Positions 26,086-35,602 of a stretch of DNA of 64,000 nucleotides are shown piece after piece; positions within the stretch are counted from its first letter, which is position 1, and each line of letters opens with the position of its first letter. The DNA comes from Dinoroseobacter sp039192165 (GTDB lineage: Bacteria > Pseudomonadota > Alphaproteobacteria > Rhodobacterales > Rhodobacteraceae): positions 1 through 64,000 of the forward strand of contig JBCCXD010000006.1 in the NCBI GenBank assembly GCA_039192165.1, given 5' to 3'. The position numbers were made by a program, and so were the translations under genes. Under the pieces are notes generated by a model. That model saw only the letters and a program-made list of their open reading frames with translations. It was not told where the DNA came from and did no database searches.

Positions 26086-27474
26086 ATGTCTAAATCCGAC
26101 ATTTCCCGTCGGGGTGTCCTGAGAACAGGCGCCGCTGTCGGTGCTGGTCTCGCGACACCGACGATCTTCACTTCGCAAGTCTGGGGTGGCGGCCACACAG
26201 GTTTCACCAACGCGCCGCAGGGCGATACGGTTACGCTGGGCTTCAACGTACCCCAGTCCGGGCCCTATGCGGACGAGGGTGCGGACGAACTGCGCGCCTA
26301 TGAACTGGCGGTCGAGCACCTGAACGGTGGCGGCGACGGCGGTATGGTCAATACCTTCAGCTCGAAGACGATCGACGGCACGGGTATTCTCGGCAAGAAG
26401 GTCGAGTACGTGACGGGAGACACTCAGACCAAGTCTGACGCGGCGCGTGCCTCTGCCCGGTCAATGATCGAAAAAGATGGCGCCATCATGATCACCGGCG
26501 GCTCGTCCTCGGGCGTGGCTGTCGCCGTGCAGGCGCTTTGTCAAGAAGCAGGCGTCATCTTTATGGCGGGTCTGACCCATTCCAACGACACAACCGGTAA
26601 GGACAAGAAGGCCAACGGCTTCCGCCACTTCTTCAACTCCTACATGTCCGGTGCAGCGCTTGCGCCTGTGCTTGCGAACGCCTACGGCACTGACCGGAAA
26701 GCGTATCACCTGACCGCAGACTACAACTGGGGTTACACCACGCAAGAAGCTGTCCAGAGCTCGACGGAGGCCATGGGCTGGGAAACGGTCAACAATGTTC
26801 TGACCCCTCTGACCCAGACCGACTTCAGCTCCTACATCGCGCCAGTGCTTCAGTCCGGCGCCGACGTTCTGGTTCTGAACCACTACGGTGGTAACATGGT
26901 GAACTCGCTCACCAACGCGGTTCAGTTTGGCCTGCGCGACAAGCTGGTCAACGACAAGCAGTTCGAAATTATCGTGCCTCTCTACTCACGCCTGATGGCG
27001 AAGGGTGCTGGCGCGAACGTTAAGGGCATCTTCGGCTCCACGAACTGGCACTGGTCGCTGGCGCAGGGCTTCACCACTCCGGACGGAACCGAGGTGTCGC
27101 CTGACGCAGGGTCCGCCGCCTTTGTACGGTCCTTCGGTGAAAAGTACGGCTTCCCGCCGTCTCAGGCAGCGCACACCTGCTATTGCCAGACGCTGCTTTA
27201 TGCAGACGCTGTTAACCGTGCCGGCTCTTTCAACCCCTGCGCGGTTGGCGAAGCTCTCAAGGACTTCGCGTTTGACGGGCTCGGCAACGGCCCGACGCTT
27301 TATCGTGGTGAAGACCACCAGTGCTTCAAGGACGTCCTTGTTGTGCGCGGGAAAGAGAACCCGACTTCCGAGTTTGACCTCCTGGAAGTGGTCGAGGTTA
27401 CCCCGGTCAGCCAGGTTACCTACGACGCGTCGATCTTCGGCGGCGATCTGGGTACCTGCAACCCAGGCGCATAA
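26086..27474 (+). CDS. Periplasmic substrate-binding protein, LivK/UrtA type, Tat-exported
   Basis: 462 residues from ATG 26086 with GGGAGG upstream. The N-terminus DISRRGVLRTGAAVGAGLA carries a twin-arginine signal, so it is folded before export. The mature part is a type I periplasmic binding protein: VTLGFNVPQSGPYADEGADE, then GGSSSGVAVAVQALCQEAGV. At about 460 residues it is longer than LivK and closer to the urea/amide-binding (UrtA/FmdD-like) group. It is the first gene of a five-gene ABC operon that ends next to acs. Ligand unknown; a short-chain amide or carboxylate derivative is plausible from context. Confidence 0.9.
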   Translation: MSKSDISRRGVLRTGAAVGAGLATPTIFTSQVWGGGHTGFTNAPQGDTVTLGFNVPQSGPYADEGADELRAYELAVEHLNGGGDGGMVNTFSSKTIDGTGILGKKVEYVTGDTQTKSDAARASARSMIEKDGAIMITGGSSSGVAVAVQALCQEAGVIFMAGLTHSNDTTGKDKKANGFRHFFNSYMSGAALAPVLANAYGTDRKAYHLTADYNWGYTTQEAVQSSTEAMGWETVNNVLTPLTQTDFSSYIAPVLQSGADVLVLNHYGGNMVNSLTNAVQFGLRDKLVNDKQFEIIVPLYSRLMAKGAGANVKGIFGSTNWHWSLAQGFTTPDGTEVSPDAGSAAFVRSFGEKYGFPPSQAAHTCYCQTLLYADAVNRAGSFNPCAVGEALKDFAFDGLGNGPTLYRGEDHQCFKDVLVVRGKENPTSEFDLLEVVEVTPVSQVTYDASIFGGDLGTCNPGA

Positions 27475-27490
27475 GCGTACACACCCAAAA

Positions 27491-27516
27491 GCCGGCCGCG
27501 CATCCCCGCGGCCGGC
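27491..27516. terminator. Strong stem-loop between binding protein and permease genes
   Basis: GCCGGCCGCG-CATCCC-CGCGGCCGGC is a perfect 10-bp stem. Without a T-run it is more likely a partial terminator or mRNA-stabilising structure that lets the binding protein exceed the membrane subunits. Confidence 0.6.
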
Positions 27517-27588
27517 AACCCATCCCGGGCAATTGCAGGTCTAAATCCGCGCGGCGCCAGGGGTTTTGCACAAGTCTAGGTGGGGACC

Positions 27589-28620
27589 ATGGACGCCATA
27601 CTCCTTCAAATCCTGAACGGGCTCGACAAGGGCTCTGCCTATGCGCTGATCGCGCTTGGCCTGACACTTATTTTCGGCACGCTGGGCGTGGTGAACTTCG
27701 CACACGGTGCCCTGTTTATGCTCGGCGCGTTTTGTGCGGTGACGTTGAACCGAATTCTGACGCTAAGCCACGAAGTCGTGGACCCGACCCGCACGGACTT
27801 TCTTGGAAACCCGCTCAAAGTCAACGTGCCCTACGTTTATGACATCCTCGGAGAGGCCGCGGGAAACACGATCATAGATTGGTCTGTACCTCTGGCGATC
27901 CTCTTTTCCATCCCGATTATGATCGGCGTCGGCTACGCGATGGAACGTGGATTGATCAAACATTTCTACAAGCGTCCCCACGCAGATCAGATCCTGGTGA
28001 CATTCGGTCTCGCCATCGTTCTTCAGGAGATCATCAAGTACTTTTTTGGCGCGAACCCGATCCCCACCCCCGCGCCCGAAGCCTTCGCAGGCAGTTTCGA
28101 TTTCGGCGCAATGCTCGGATTTGATCCAAATACGATCATCTACCCCTACTGGCGGCTCGTCTATTTTGCATTCGCCATGATCATCATTGCGTCGGTGTTT
28201 GCTTTCCTGCAGTTCACAACCTTCGGCATGGTGGTCCGTGCTGGCATGGCGGACCGCGAGACCGTTGGTCTTCTCGGCATTGATATCGACAAGCGCTTCA
28301 CTGTGATGTTTGCAATAGCAGCAGTGGTCGCGGGTCTTGCGGGGGTCATGTATGGGCCCATAAACGCACCCAACTACCATATGGGTATGGACTTCCTGGT
28401 GCTCAGTTTCGTGGTAGTGGTCGTCGGCGGAATGGGCTCTTTGCCCGGGGCTGTGTTAGCCGGGTTCCTGCTTGGCATTCTGGAAAGCTTCGCTTCGATG
28501 GCCGGCGTTCTGGAAGTTCTGCCAGGCATCAACCAGATCATCATCTATCTGGTCGCGATAATCATTCTGCTCACACGCCCTCGGGGCCTGATGGGCCGAA
28601 AAGGCGTGATGGAGGACTAA
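27589..28620 (+). CDS. livH: ABC transporter permease, LivH type
   Basis: 343 residues from ATG 27589 (GTG 27580 is the alternative). About eight spans. ILNGLDKGSAYALIALGLTL, then FGTLGVVNFAHGALFMLGAF is the LivH N-terminal signature, and GIDIDKRFTVMFAIAAVVAG carries the coupling-helix region. VVVVGGMGSLPGAVLAGFLL is the conserved late motif. An inserted hydrophilic stretch at about 55-90 is larger than in E. coli LivH. It pairs with LivM to form the membrane channel. Confidence 0.9.
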   Translation: MDAILLQILNGLDKGSAYALIALGLTLIFGTLGVVNFAHGALFMLGAFCAVTLNRILTLSHEVVDPTRTDFLGNPLKVNVPYVYDILGEAAGNTIIDWSVPLAILFSIPIMIGVGYAMERGLIKHFYKRPHADQILVTFGLAIVLQEIIKYFFGANPIPTPAPEAFAGSFDFGAMLGFDPNTIIYPYWRLVYFAFAMIIIASVFAFLQFTTFGMVVRAGMADRETVGLLGIDIDKRFTVMFAIAAVVAGLAGVMYGPINAPNYHMGMDFLVLSFVVVVVGGMGSLPGAVLAGFLLGILESFASMAGVLEVLPGINQIIIYLVAIIILLTRPRGLMGRKGVMED

Positions 28621-28623
28621 GCC

Positions 28624-29832
28624 ATGTTTGGACTGGACGCCAAAGACACCCGCCTTCTGCTGATCGTGGCCGTGCTGACAATGCTCGCGCCTTTCATCCT
28701 GAACCCCTTCCCGGAAGGCTCGGAACTTGCACAGTTTAACGCCGGTTACCCGGACCTGATGCAGCGTTTCGTGATCTTCGGGATCTTCGCCATCGGCTTT
28801 AACATTCTTTTCGGTCTGACCGGGTACCTGTCGTTTGGACACGCTGCCTTCCTAGGTGTAGGATCCTACGCAGCGATCTGGATGATGAAGCTGCTGACCA
28901 TGAACGTGGTCCCGGCTATTTTCATGGCGATCGTGATCGCGGGCATATTCTCGCTGTTTGTGGGTTGGATCTCGCTGCGACGGACCGGGATCTACTTCTC
29001 TATTCTGACGCTCGCCTTTGCGCAGATGTCTTTTGCGCTGGCGTACTCGGTGCTGACCCCGTTGACCGGTGGTGAAACCGGCTTGCAGCCCAAAATGGCC
29101 GATCCACGCATTCTGGATGGTGATCTGGCCAATGGCGCGACCCCGCGGGCAAACCTGTTCGGTCTCGAGATGAGCTCCAGCTTCGAGCTTAGCGTTGCCG
29201 GATGGCTGTTTACCTTCAACGCTGGGTACTACCTTGCGGCGATCGTGATGCTGGTCAGCTTCTACGTTGCAATCAGGATTTTCCGGTCGCCCTTCGGCAT
29301 GATGTTGCGCGCCATCAAGTGCAATCAGCAGCGTTTGAACTATACCGGCCTCAACTCTAAGCCCTACACCCTTGCGGCCTTTGTGATCTCGGGCATGTAT
29401 GCTGGTCTGGCAGGTGGTCTCATGGTTGCGATGGACACCCAGGTCGGGCCGGAGCGCATGTTCTGGACAGCCTCTGGTGAGGTGGTTCTGATGACCATCC
29501 TTGGTGGTGCCGGCACTCTGATCGGACCTGTGCTGGGCGCTGGCATGATCAAATACATGGAAAACATCATTTCCAAGATCAACTCGACCATTCTGCATGA
29601 GTGGTTCTACTGGATGCCAGATGGTCTGGAGGACTTCGTTGTCGCGATGATTTATCCTTTCATTGGGAAGGGATGGCACCTGACGCTTGGCATTATGTTC
29701 ATGCTCGTCGTGATCTTCCTGCCTGGTGGCCTTGTCGAAGGCGGACAGCGCATTGCGCGCCTGTTCGGGCGCGGCAAGAAAACTGAAACCGACGAGGGGG
29801 ACACCAAACCCTCCTCCACCCCTGCGGAATAA
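28624..29832 (+). CDS. livM: ABC transporter permease, LivM type
   Basis: 402 residues, starting three bases after the livH stop with GGAGG upstream. NILFGLTGYLSFGHAAFLGV is the LivM hallmark, followed by GRISLRRTGIYF-like sequence (GWISLRRTGIYFSILTLAFA) and YTGLNSKPYTLAAFVISGMY. The charged C-terminal tail is typical. It completes the membrane part of the transporter. Confidence 0.9.
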   Translation: MFGLDAKDTRLLLIVAVLTMLAPFILNPFPEGSELAQFNAGYPDLMQRFVIFGIFAIGFNILFGLTGYLSFGHAAFLGVGSYAAIWMMKLLTMNVVPAIFMAIVIAGIFSLFVGWISLRRTGIYFSILTLAFAQMSFALAYSVLTPLTGGETGLQPKMADPRILDGDLANGATPRANLFGLEMSSSFELSVAGWLFTFNAGYYLAAIVMLVSFYVAIRIFRSPFGMMLRAIKCNQQRLNYTGLNSKPYTLAAFVISGMYAGLAGGLMVAMDTQVGPERMFWTASGEVVLMTILGGAGTLIGPVLGAGMIKYMENIISKINSTILHEWFYWMPDGLEDFVVAMIYPFIGKGWHLTLGIMFMLVVIFLPGGLVEGGQRIARLFGRGKKTETDEGDTKPSSTPAE

Positions 29833-29844
29833 GGAGACAGAGTC

Positions 29845-30600
29845 ATGGGTATCCTTGAAGTCAAAGGGGTGGGAAAGAACTTCGGCGGCCTCAAAGCACT
29901 GTCCGATGTTAACCTCAGTGTGCAGGAAAACACCGTGCATGCGATCATCGGGCCAAACGGCGCGGGCAAGTCAACCCTGCTCAACTGCCTTGTTGGCAAG
30001 CTCATTCCCGATACCGGCTCGGTTATGTTTGATGGTCAGTCGGTGCTTGGCCGCAAGCCACACGAGATCAACCAGATGGGCATCAGCCGTGTTTTTCAGA
30101 CCCCCGAGATATTCGGCGATCTGACTGTCATGGAAAACGTTCTGATCCCCTGCTTTGCCAAGCGCGATGGCGCATTTGAGCTCAATGCGATCAGTGCGGT
30201 GAGCGGGCAGAACGACATGAGAGAGAAAGCGGAAGGCATTCTGCGAGATGTCAACATGCTCGATAAACGGAACATGCACGCAGCGGCGATGTCCCGGGGC
30301 GACAAACGCAGACTCGAGATGGCGATGTGTCTCGTGCAAGACCCGCGGATGCTGCTGCTCGATGAGCCAACTGCTGGTATGGCGCGCGCCGACACCAACA
30401 ACACGATCGACTTGCTGAAGGAAATCAAAGACCAGCGAGACATAACAATCTGCATCATCGAGCATGACATGCATGTGGTGTTTTCGCTCGCTGATCGCAT
30501 CACTGTGCTTGCTCAGGGCACACCTCTGGTCGAGGATTTGCCGGAAAAAATAAAAGGCCATCCGAAGGTGCGCGAAGCGTATCTCGGCGAGGCGCATTAA
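29845..30600 (+). CDS. livG: ABC transporter ATP-binding subunit, LivG type
   Basis: 251 residues. Walker A GPNGAGKST (about 36-44), Q-loop VFQTPEIFG, and Walker B MLLLDEPTAGMA are all present. The signature loop is MSRGDKRRLEMAM, in which the usual LSGGQ is replaced by MSRGD, a substitution seen in LivG/UrtD proteins. The C-terminal EDLPEKIKGHPKVREAYLGE is the LivG tail. It powers import together with LivF. Confidence 0.9.
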   Translation: MGILEVKGVGKNFGGLKALSDVNLSVQENTVHAIIGPNGAGKSTLLNCLVGKLIPDTGSVMFDGQSVLGRKPHEINQMGISRVFQTPEIFGDLTVMENVLIPCFAKRDGAFELNAISAVSGQNDMREKAEGILRDVNMLDKRNMHAAAMSRGDKRRLEMAMCLVQDPRMLLLDEPTAGMARADTNNTIDLLKEIKDQRDITICIIEHDMHVVFSLADRITVLAQGTPLVEDLPEKIKGHPKVREAYLGEAH

Positions 30601-30612
30601 GGAGGGCTTGCG

Positions 30613-31368
30613 ATGAACGTCCGTCCCGATTTCTCAAAGAACGCCAACAAGGCCGAAACGGCCCCAGCATTCCTGTCCGTCTGGGACATGCATGCGTATT
30701 ACGGCGAGAGCTACATCGTTCAGGGAATTAACTTCAACGTCCACGAGGGTGAAATTCTTGCGCTTCTGGGCCGAAACGGCGCAGGCAAAACAACAACCCT
30801 GCGCGCGATCGCGCGCATGGACGATCCACAGGTAAACCATGGGGAGATCTGGCTCGATCACAAGCCGCTGCACACCATGCGCAGCCACGAGGCCAGTTCC
30901 ATCGGCCTGGGTTTGGTCCCGGAGGATCGCAGAATTATCCCTGGTCTGACGGTCGAGGAAAACCTGCAACTTGCCCAGATCGCACCGCCGATCGGATGGT
31001 CACTGGATCGTCTTTATGACCTCTTCCCCCGGCTCGGAGAACGTCGCAAGCAGGAGGGTGTCACACTCTCTGGTGGCGAACAGCAGATGTTGTCGATCGC
31101 CCGAGCTCTGGCACGCGACATCAAGGTGCTGCTGCTCGACGAACCTTACGAAGGCCTTGCACCAGTGATCGTAGACGAGATCGAAAAAACGCTGCGTGTG
31201 ATCAAGGAACAGGGGATGACCACCATTCTTGTGGAACAGAACGCAGTGCGGGCGCTGCAACTGGCAGACCGCGCGGTGATCCTTGACACAGGCTCCATCG
31301 TCTTTGATGGCACCGCATCTGAGGTTCTGGAGAACGCGGAATTGCGCGCTGAGTACCTCGCAATCTAA
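30613..31368 (+). CDS. livF: ABC transporter ATP-binding subunit, LivF type
   Basis: 251 residues with AGGAGG eight bases upstream. Walker A GRNGAGKTT, signature LSGGEQQMLSIARAL, Walker B VLLLDEPYEGLAP and the switch His/Asn region (ILVEQNAVRAL) are intact. The last gene of the transporter set; acs begins 150 bp further on in the same direction and may be read from the same transcript. Confidence 0.9.
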   Translation: MNVRPDFSKNANKAETAPAFLSVWDMHAYYGESYIVQGINFNVHEGEILALLGRNGAGKTTTLRAIARMDDPQVNHGEIWLDHKPLHTMRSHEASSIGLGLVPEDRRIIPGLTVEENLQLAQIAPPIGWSLDRLYDLFPRLGERRKQEGVTLSGGEQQMLSIARALARDIKVLLLDEPYEGLAPVIVDEIEKTLRVIKEQGMTTILVEQNAVRALQLADRAVILDTGSIVFDGTASEVLENAELRAEYLAI

Positions 31369-31518
31369 ACAGATATCCAAAACAGCTGATGCGTCCGGCT
31401 GCGGGCGCGTCTACAACATCCGCACAACGCTCCGGAGGCGGTTCGCGTCTCGCCTTCCCTTGATGCCAACCTCCCTCGGAGCGCAATATCGGCGCAAGCC
31501 AGACCTAGGGAGGAAACC

Positions 31519-33480
31519 ATGTCGGATGCAAACCAAGGCGTCTATCCACCAAAACCGGATTTCGTGCAAAACGCTTTGATCGACGCCGAAACCTACAATG
31601 ATATGTACGCGGCCTCGATCGCAGATCCAGAAGCGTTCTGGGCGGAGCATGGAAAGCGGATCGACTGGATCAAGCCCTACACAAAAGTTAAAAATACGTC
31701 TTTCGCGCCCGGAAACATCGACATCCGCTGGTTTGAAGACGGTACACTGAATGTCTGCGCAAACTGTGTGGACCGGCATCTTGATACCCGTGGCAATCAA
31801 GCCGCAATTATTTTTGAGCCAGACGATCCGAACGATCAGGCGCAGTCAATCACCTACGCTGATCTGCACCGGCGCGTGTGCCGGATGGCCAACATTCTGG
31901 AAGAGCTCGACGTCCGGAAGGGCGACCGCGTCGTGATCTATCTCCCGATGATCCCGGAAGCGGCCTACGCGATGTTGGCTTGTGCGCGCATCGGAGCAAT
32001 CCACTCTATTGTTTTTGCAGGATTTTCTCCTGACGCACTGTCTGCGAGAATAAATGGCTGCGATGCCAAGCTGGTGATCACTGCGGACACAGCGCCCAGA
32101 GGCGGACGAAAAACGGCTCTAAAATCCAACGCTGACGCAGCGCTGCTGCATTGCAAAGACACCGTAAAGTGCCTTGTGGTCAAGCGCACGGGCGATCAGA
32201 CCACCTGGATTGATGGCCGCGATTTTGACTACAAAGAAATGGCGCTAGAGGTCGACGACTACCATCACCCGGTAGAAATGAATGCAGAAGATCCGCTGTT
32301 CATCCTGTACACCTCGGGGTCAACGGGCCAGCCAAAAGGCGTCGTGCACAGCTCGGGCGGCTATATCGTTTTTGCAGCGATGACGCAGCAATACACCTTT
32401 GATTACCATGATGGCGACATTTTCTGGTGCACTGCAGATGTGGGATGGGTTACAGGGCACAGCTATATTGTGTACGGCCCGCTCGCCAATGGTGCGACAA
32501 CCTTAATGTTTGAAGGCGTGCCAACCTATCCCGATGCCAGCCGGTTCTGGCAGATCTGTGACAAACATCGCGTCAATCAGTTCTATACCGCGCCCACAGC
32601 CCTTCGCGCGCTGATGGGTCAGGGCCCTGAATGGGTTGAAAAATGCGACCTGAGCACGCTCAAGGTCCTGGGTACCGTCGGCGAACCGATCAATCCTGAG
32701 GCCTGGAACTGGTACAATGAAGTGGTCGGCAAGGGCAAATGCCCGATCGTGGATACGTGGTGGCAGACTGAAACCGGCGGGCACATGATGACCCCCCTCC
32801 CCGGCGCCCACGCTACAAAGCCCGGTTCCGCCATGAAACCTTTCTTCGGCGTTCACCCGGTGGTGCTTGACCCGCAATCCGGTGTGGAAATTGAAGGCAA
32901 CGACGTTGAAGGCGTTTTGTGCATCAAGGACAGCTGGCCCAGCCAGATGCGCACGGTCTGGGGCGACCATGAACGGTTCGAGAAGACTTATTTCGCCGAC
33001 TACAAGAACTACTATTTCGCGGGCGATGGTTGCCGACGGGATGCCGATGGCGATTACTGGATTACTGGCCGGGTCGACGATGTGATCAACGTCTCCGGCC
33101 ACCGGATGGGCACTGCAGAGGTTGAGTCGGCCCTTGTCGCCCATGCAAAAGTCGCCGAGGCCGCCGTTGTGGGGTATCCGCACGACATCAAAGGTCAGGG
33201 CATCTATTGCTACGTCACTTTGATGAACAGTGAAGAGCCGACCGAGGAACTGCGCAAGGAACTGCGCACCTGGGTCCGGACCGAGATCGGCCCAATTGCC
33301 AGTCCGGATGTGATCCAGTGGGCGCCCGGCCTTCCGAAGACGCGTTCGGGAAAGATCATGCGCCGTATTCTGCGTAAGATCGCTGAGGACGACTTCGGCG
33401 CACTTGGCGATACGTCTACCCTGGCGGAACCAGCTGTCGTTGACGACCTCATCGCCAACCGCATGAACCGCAAGGACTAG
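31519..33480 (+). CDS. acs: Acetyl-CoA synthetase
   Basis: 653 residues, the usual length of AMP-forming acetyl-CoA synthetase. ANL-family motifs: YTSGSTGQPKGVVHS (phosphate loop, from about residue 263), WWQTETGG, and the hinge/acceptor segment ending TRSGKIMRR with Lys612, the lysine normally controlled by acetylation. A KEEP-like N-terminal ACAS_N region is present. It converts acetate, ATP and CoA to acetyl-CoA. GGGAGG precedes ATG 31519. Its place beside ScfR- and CrbS-type regulators fits known control of acs. A strong terminator follows. Confidence 0.95.
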   Translation: MSDANQGVYPPKPDFVQNALIDAETYNDMYAASIADPEAFWAEHGKRIDWIKPYTKVKNTSFAPGNIDIRWFEDGTLNVCANCVDRHLDTRGNQAAIIFEPDDPNDQAQSITYADLHRRVCRMANILEELDVRKGDRVVIYLPMIPEAAYAMLACARIGAIHSIVFAGFSPDALSARINGCDAKLVITADTAPRGGRKTALKSNADAALLHCKDTVKCLVVKRTGDQTTWIDGRDFDYKEMALEVDDYHHPVEMNAEDPLFILYTSGSTGQPKGVVHSSGGYIVFAAMTQQYTFDYHDGDIFWCTADVGWVTGHSYIVYGPLANGATTLMFEGVPTYPDASRFWQICDKHRVNQFYTAPTALRALMGQGPEWVEKCDLSTLKVLGTVGEPINPEAWNWYNEVVGKGKCPIVDTWWQTETGGHMMTPLPGAHATKPGSAMKPFFGVHPVVLDPQSGVEIEGNDVEGVLCIKDSWPSQMRTVWGDHERFEKTYFADYKNYYFAGDGCRRDADGDYWITGRVDDVINVSGHRMGTAEVESALVAHAKVAEAAVVGYPHDIKGQGIYCYVTLMNSEEPTEELRKELRTWVRTEIGPIASPDVIQWAPGLPKTRSGKIMRRILRKIAEDDFGALGDTSTLAEPAVVDDLIANRMNRKD

Positions 33481-33500
33481 GCAACCCGAGGCACGCGCAA

Positions 33501-33525
33501 CAGGCCGGTGAGACCGGCCTGTTTT
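33501..33525 (+). terminator. Rho-independent terminator of acs
   Basis: CAGGCCGGT-GAG-ACCGGCCTG is a perfect 9-bp stem followed directly by TTTTCATTT. It is 20 bp beyond the acs stop. Confidence 0.9.
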
Positions 33526-33664
33526 CATTTGTACAATTTCATTGTCGAGAGCCGTTTGTGCGCGCGCCCTCTTTTCTCCGCGTCACCTCTGCCGTATATG
33601 ACGCCAAAGGTTTGGGCCCGTTTGGGCCCCGGCATACTAAAACAGGCAAACGACCGAGGGCGGA

Positions 33665-34165
33665 ATGAGCAACAAGTCCCACGAAGATGATGTGGCCTTT
33701 ATCAAGGCCTTGGCTGAGCTTCTCCGCGAAAACGATCTTACGGAATTACAGGTAAAACGAGACTACGCTGAGGATGACAGCCTCAACGTGCGCGTCTCGC
33801 GCCAGCCCGTGGCTGTTGCCGCCCCGGCGCAGGTCGCCGTTGCCGCTGCTCCGCCAGCAGCCGCGCCTTCGGCACCGGCAGCACCTGCAGCGTCTGCCCC
33901 GGCCGAGACGCCGGAAGATCCCGCACAAGATCCAAATGCGCTGACATCGCCGATGGTGGGCACCGCGTACCTGCAGCCCGAACCAGGCGCGCCCGCGTTT
34001 GCTGCGGTCGGCGATACGGTTAAGGAAGGCCAAACAGTCCTTATCATCGAAGCGATGAAAACGATGAACCAGATCCCTGCGCCCCGCTCGGGCAAGGTCT
34101 CTCGCATTTTTGTCGAAGATGGGACGCCGGTGGAGTACGGCGCACCTTTGATGATCATCGAATAA
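33665..34165 (+). CDS. accB: Biotin carboxyl carrier protein of acetyl-CoA carboxylase
   Basis: 166 residues: an N-terminal helical region, an Ala/Pro-rich flexible linker (about 55-92) and a biotinyl domain with Lys132 in EAMKTMNQI, the residue carrying biotin. It shuttles carboxyl groups from AccC to the carboxyltransferase in fatty acid synthesis. It is followed 18 bp later by accC, the usual operon. Full length and intact. Confidence 0.95.
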   Translation: MSNKSHEDDVAFIKALAELLRENDLTELQVKRDYAEDDSLNVRVSRQPVAVAAPAQVAVAAAPPAAAPSAPAAPAASAPAETPEDPAQDPNALTSPMVGTAYLQPEPGAPAFAAVGDTVKEGQTVLIIEAMKTMNQIPAPRSGKVSRIFVEDGTPVEYGAPLMIIE

Positions 34166-34183
34166 TAAGCCTGGACGCGCCCG

Positions 34184-35530
34184 ATGTTCTCGAAAATCCT
34201 GATCGCCAACCGTGGAGAGATCGCGCTGCGGGTGATCCGTGCCTGCCGCGAACTTGGGATCGCGTCCGTTGCTGTGCATTCGACCGCTGACAGCGATGCG
34301 ATGCATGTGCGCATGGCGGATGAAGCGGTCTGCATCGGCCCCGCCCCTGGCCCGCAAAGTTATCTTTCCATGCCAGCGATTATCTCGGCCTGCGAGATTA
34401 CGGGCGCCGAGGCGATCCATCCTGGCTATGGCTTTCTGTCGGAAAACGCAAGCTTCGTGCAGATCGTGGAAGATCACGATCTGAAATTCATCGGCCCAAC
34501 GGCGGAACATATCCGGATCATGGGCGATAAGATTACCGCTAAAGAAACCATGAAAAGCCTCGGTGTCCCATGCGTACCAGGCTCAGACGGCGGCGTGCCA
34601 GACCTCTCAACCGCGCGTCGCGTGTCCGAGGAGATCGGCTATCCGGTCATCATCAAAGCCACTGCAGGCGGTGGCGGACGCGGCATGAAGCTCGCCAGGA
34701 CTGCGGACGAGCTCGACGAGGCGTTTTCCACCGCCCGCGCCGAAGGCAAAGCCGCGTTCGGCAACGACGAAGTTTACATAGAAAAATACCTTGGCACGCC
34801 GCGCCACATCGAAATCCAGGTCTTTGGTGACGGCAGAGGCAAAGCGGTTCATCTGGGTGAACGTGACTGTTCGCTGCAACGCCGGCACCAGAAAGTTCTG
34901 GAAGAAGCGCCAGGCCCGGTGATCGACGCAGAAACCCGCGCAAAAATTGGCAAGGTTTGCGCCGATGCGGTTGCGTCCATCAATTACGCAGGTGCCGGAA
35001 CGATCGAGTTTCTCTATGAGAACGGCGAGTTTTACTTCATCGAAATGAACACGCGTCTTCAGGTCGAACACCCGGTGACCGAAGCGGTTTTCGGGGTTGA
35101 TCTGGTGAAAGAGCAGATCAGGGTCGCTGCCGGATATCCGATGAAGTTAGATCAGGACAATCTTGTTCTGCGTGGCCACGCCATTGAGGTGAGGATAAAC
35201 GCAGAGAAGCTGCCCGCGTTTACACCCTGCCCCGGAAAAGTCACGACCTATCATCAGCCCGGTGGGCTTGGTGTCAGGATCGACAGCGCACTTTACACCG
35301 GCTATTCCATCCCGCCCTACTACGACAGCCTGATCGGCAAGCTGATTGTGGTCGCGCAGGACCGGCCCGCAGCGCTGGCACGGCTAAAGCGCGCATTGGA
35401 TGAACTTATAGTGGACGGCGTCGACACCACGCTCCCGCTCTTCCATGCCCTTTTGGAAGAAGAAGCGATCCAGACCGGGGACTACAACATCCACTGGCTC
35501 GAGAGCTGGCTCGACTCCGCGCAGTTCTGA
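34184..35530 (+). CDS. accC: Biotin carboxylase subunit of acetyl-CoA carboxylase
   Basis: 448 residues, the standard length. LIANRGEIALRVIRACRELG at the N-terminus, the glycine-rich ATP loop KATAGGGGRGMK (about 157-168), GERDCSLQRRHQKVLEEAP and EMNTRLQVEHPVTE are all present. It carboxylates biotin on AccB using ATP and bicarbonate. Co-transcribed with accB and probably aat. Confidence 0.97.
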   Translation: MFSKILIANRGEIALRVIRACRELGIASVAVHSTADSDAMHVRMADEAVCIGPAPGPQSYLSMPAIISACEITGAEAIHPGYGFLSENASFVQIVEDHDLKFIGPTAEHIRIMGDKITAKETMKSLGVPCVPGSDGGVPDLSTARRVSEEIGYPVIIKATAGGGGRGMKLARTADELDEAFSTARAEGKAAFGNDEVYIEKYLGTPRHIEIQVFGDGRGKAVHLGERDCSLQRRHQKVLEEAPGPVIDAETRAKIGKVCADAVASINYAGAGTIEFLYENGEFYFIEMNTRLQVEHPVTEAVFGVDLVKEQIRVAAGYPMKLDQDNLVLRGHAIEVRINAEKLPAFTPCPGKVTTYHQPGGLGVRIDSALYTGYSIPPYYDSLIGKLIVVAQDRPAALARLKRALDELIVDGVDTTLPLFHALLEEEAIQTGDYNIHWLESWLDSAQF

Positions 35531-35602
35531 TCCGCGCGGGTCGCGCTTAAGGCGACTTCCGATCTGGACCTACCGTTTGACCGGGAGTACGCTTGTCCCA
35601 TC

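Noticed and set aside
28852..29940. 362-codon minus-strand frame opposite livM
   Set aside because: A His/Gln/Arg-rich translation antisense to a clear permease gene; typical shadow ORF.
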